Shown: in pieces, positions 42,041 to 42,928 of the stretch
Layout: each line of letters starts with the position of its first letter
Position numbering within the stretch: position 1 is the first letter of the stretch
Source of the DNA: an uncultured Ruminococcus sp.
GTDB taxonomy: Bacteria > Bacillota > Clostridia > Oscillospirales > Acutalibacteraceae
DNA length: 42,928 bases
Reading direction: 5' to 3'
Assembly (NCBI GenBank): GCA_902762375.1
Contig: CACWNY010000036.1
Coordinates: 1 to 42,928, forward strand
Notes under the pieces: model-generated
Databases searched by the model: none
What the model saw: the letters and a program-made list of their open reading frames with translations, nothing else
What the model was told of the DNA's origin: nothing
Translations under genes and position numbers: made by a program

Positions 42041-42736
42041 ATGCAAATGATAGTTTGCGATGACAATACGCAAATTACAGATTTTATTAAAGATATCATA
42101 ATAAAGCAGTTTCCCGAAATAGAGGTAATCATTTTTCATTCAGGGAAAGAGATGGTAGAATATATTACGAGGAAAGAAATTCCTGACATTATTATCACAG
42201 ATATCTGTCTTGGGGAAGAGGACGGTATCGAAGTACTCAAACAGGTGCGTGACCGTCTACAATATACAAAGATTATTTTTTTTACAGGCTTTTTTAACAG
42301 GTGTCAGGATATTTTTATCAATTTCAATCCATATGGATTATTGACAAAGCCTATTAAAGAAGAAAATCTGCAATATTATCTGAAAAAAATCATGGAAGAA
42401 GAAAAGTTGTCTGAAGAGTTCTATATACAGTTCAGGGGAAACAAATTTCGTGTATCAAGCAAGGAAATTCTTTTTTTAGAGAGTAAAGGAAGAAAAGTCA
42501 TTTATCACACCCGACATAACGATTTTGAAGAGTATATCCGTTTAGATGATGCGATGAAGAAAGTCAAAAATCATTTTGTTCGCTGTCACAAGAGTTATGG
42601 GGTTAATCTGGATTATGTCACCGAATACACTGCAAAGGCATTAAGGTTAGTCAATGGGGCAGTTATTCCCGTCAGTCGGAATTATACCAAAGACACCAGA
42701 CGGCAGTACATGACTTACATGGCAGAAAGTCTGTAA
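42041..42736 (+). CDS. LytTR-family response regulator
   Basis: A 231-aa two-component regulator. I start it at ATG 42041 behind AGAGGGGTGAT; an in-frame extension to 41993 falls in repeat block 14. The receiver domain (about 1-118) has acidic MIVCDDN and the phospho-acceptor Asp54 in DIIITDICLGEEDGIEV, and lysine in LTKPI. The LytTR DNA-binding domain (about 135-231) has ILFLESKGRKVIYHT and FVRCHKSYGVNLDYV. Relatives control bacteriocins, virulence, competence or cell-wall genes. No histidine kinase follows intact inside the window. Confidence 0.93.
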   Translation: MQMIVCDDNTQITDFIKDIIIKQFPEIEVIIFHSGKEMVEYITRKEIPDIIITDICLGEEDGIEVLKQVRDRLQYTKIIFFTGFFNRCQDIFINFNPYGLLTKPIKEENLQYYLKKIMEEEKLSEEFYIQFRGNKFRVSSKEILFLESKGRKVIYHTRHNDFEEYIRLDDAMKKVKNHFVRCHKSYGVNLDYVTEYTAKALRLVNGAVIPVSRNYTKDTRRQYMTYMAESL

Positions 42737-42755
42737 TGTCAGAAAGGGATTGCTT

Positions 42756-42842
42756 ATGCACTCTATATTTCAATCAAAGGATTATCTTCCCCAACAGATG
42801 GTGATTTATCCTGAAACGGCAAGAAGACTCCGACCTCTATAG
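42756..42842 (+). CDS. Small ORF, 28 codons, unknown
   Basis: ATG 42756 is 8 nt after AGAAAGG, 20 nt downstream of the response regulator. The frame runs to a TAG at 42840-42842, inside the hairpin CCGACCT/AGGTCGG. The peptide begins HSIFQSKDYLPQQMVIYPE and ends ARRLRPL. It could be a true small gene, the 5' stub of a gene cut by an insertion, or chance. I recognise no family. Confidence 0.3.
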   Translation: MHSIFQSKDYLPQQMVIYPETARRLRPL

Positions 42843-42878
42843 GTCGGGGATGAATTGCCGTCAGCCCGTAAGGGCTGA
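42830..42878. repeat. Tandem hairpins, possible IS200/IS605-type end
   Basis: CCGACCT (42830-42836) pairs with AGGTCGG (42841-42847) and is followed by GGATGAATTGCCG. Then TCAGCCC (42861-42867) pairs with GGGCTGA (42872-42878). The first hairpin with a GGATGAA-like flank resembles subterminal hairpins of IS200/IS605 or IS1341 elements as I remember them. No transposase is visible before the window ends. Confidence 0.35.
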
Positions 42879-42885
42879 GAATGGA

Positions 42886-42914
42886 TTGACATCTCAGAAA
42901 TATAATGATAGAAT
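42886..42914 (+). promoter_or_regulatory. Promoter directed out of the right edge
   Basis: TTGACA (42886-42891) and TAGAAT (42909-42914) are 17 nt apart. A TATAAT at 42901-42906 is too close to that -35. Transcription would start near 42921 and serve a gene beyond the window. Confidence 0.6.
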
Positions 42915-42928
42915 ACAGTTGTAAATAT

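Noticed and set aside
42756..42842. Remnant of a TnpB C-terminus
   Set aside because: The peptide shows no TnpB zinc-finger or RuvC motif. It is kept only as a low-confidence small ORF.

Overview
The window looks like chromosome of a low-GC Clostridia, most likely a Ruminococcus-type member of the Oscillospiraceae. The pointers are a fibro-slime-domain surface adhesin with class C pilus sortases, a DUF5711-like membrane protein, Gram-positive style Shine-Dalgarno sites (GAAAGG/AGGAGG) with many TTG and GTG starts, and consensus sigma-A promoters. This is inference from gene content; I could not run a taxonomic search. All complete genes lie on the + strand; the only minus-strand gene is a 5' fragment at the left edge.

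Layout. 1-33: start of a divergent CxxC gene. 330-1703: radA. 2069-10749: a sortase-assembled pilus locus (1258-aa fibro-slime tip adhesin, LPGTG backbone pilin, two class C sortases, one proline-rich minor pilin). 11150-12874: a secreted protein with four Big2 (Ig-like) repeats. 13119-14330: dusB, then tRNA-Met and tRNA-Glu with their own promoter and terminator. 14641-19116: VanZ-like protein, yceD-rpmF, and a 996-aa acyltransferase-3/CapA/SGNH three-domain fusion. 19555-26668: purL, a YdjM-like membrane protein, serC-serA. 26998-31295: DUF308 protein, ruvC-ruvA-ruvB, glmM. 31592-35913: a methyltransferase followed by ecfA1-ecfA2-ecfT-truA. 36216-41529: DUF5711-like protein, cvpA, pgsA, a ClpE-like AAA+ unfoldase. 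42041-42736: LytTR response regulator. 42756-42928: a 28-codon ORF, two hairpins and an outward promoter, possibly the end of an IS.

The most unusual content is between the genes. Fourteen intergenic blocks (about 2.8 kb together) are built from one family of hairpin-rich modules. A complete block has two arms in inverted orientation around a roughly 45-bp directional core. Each arm carries two to four small hairpins whose stems change in a compensatory way from copy to copy. Arms come in at least three types, cores occur in both orientations, and in one block (14391-14620) the core is flipped relative to its arms. Blocks often start at, or supply part of, the stop codon of the gene before them, and some end in the Shine-Dalgarno sequence of the gene after them. 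Several exact short tandem duplications (10, 14, 17, 20 and 62 bp) also sit between genes. I know of no description of this family, but I could not search.

How the genes fit together: the pilus locus and Big2 protein point to adhesion, probably to a host or plant-fibre surface. The rest is core metabolism and housekeeping: purine and serine synthesis, Holliday junction processing, peptidoglycan precursor supply, ECF vitamin transport, phospholipid synthesis and proteostasis.
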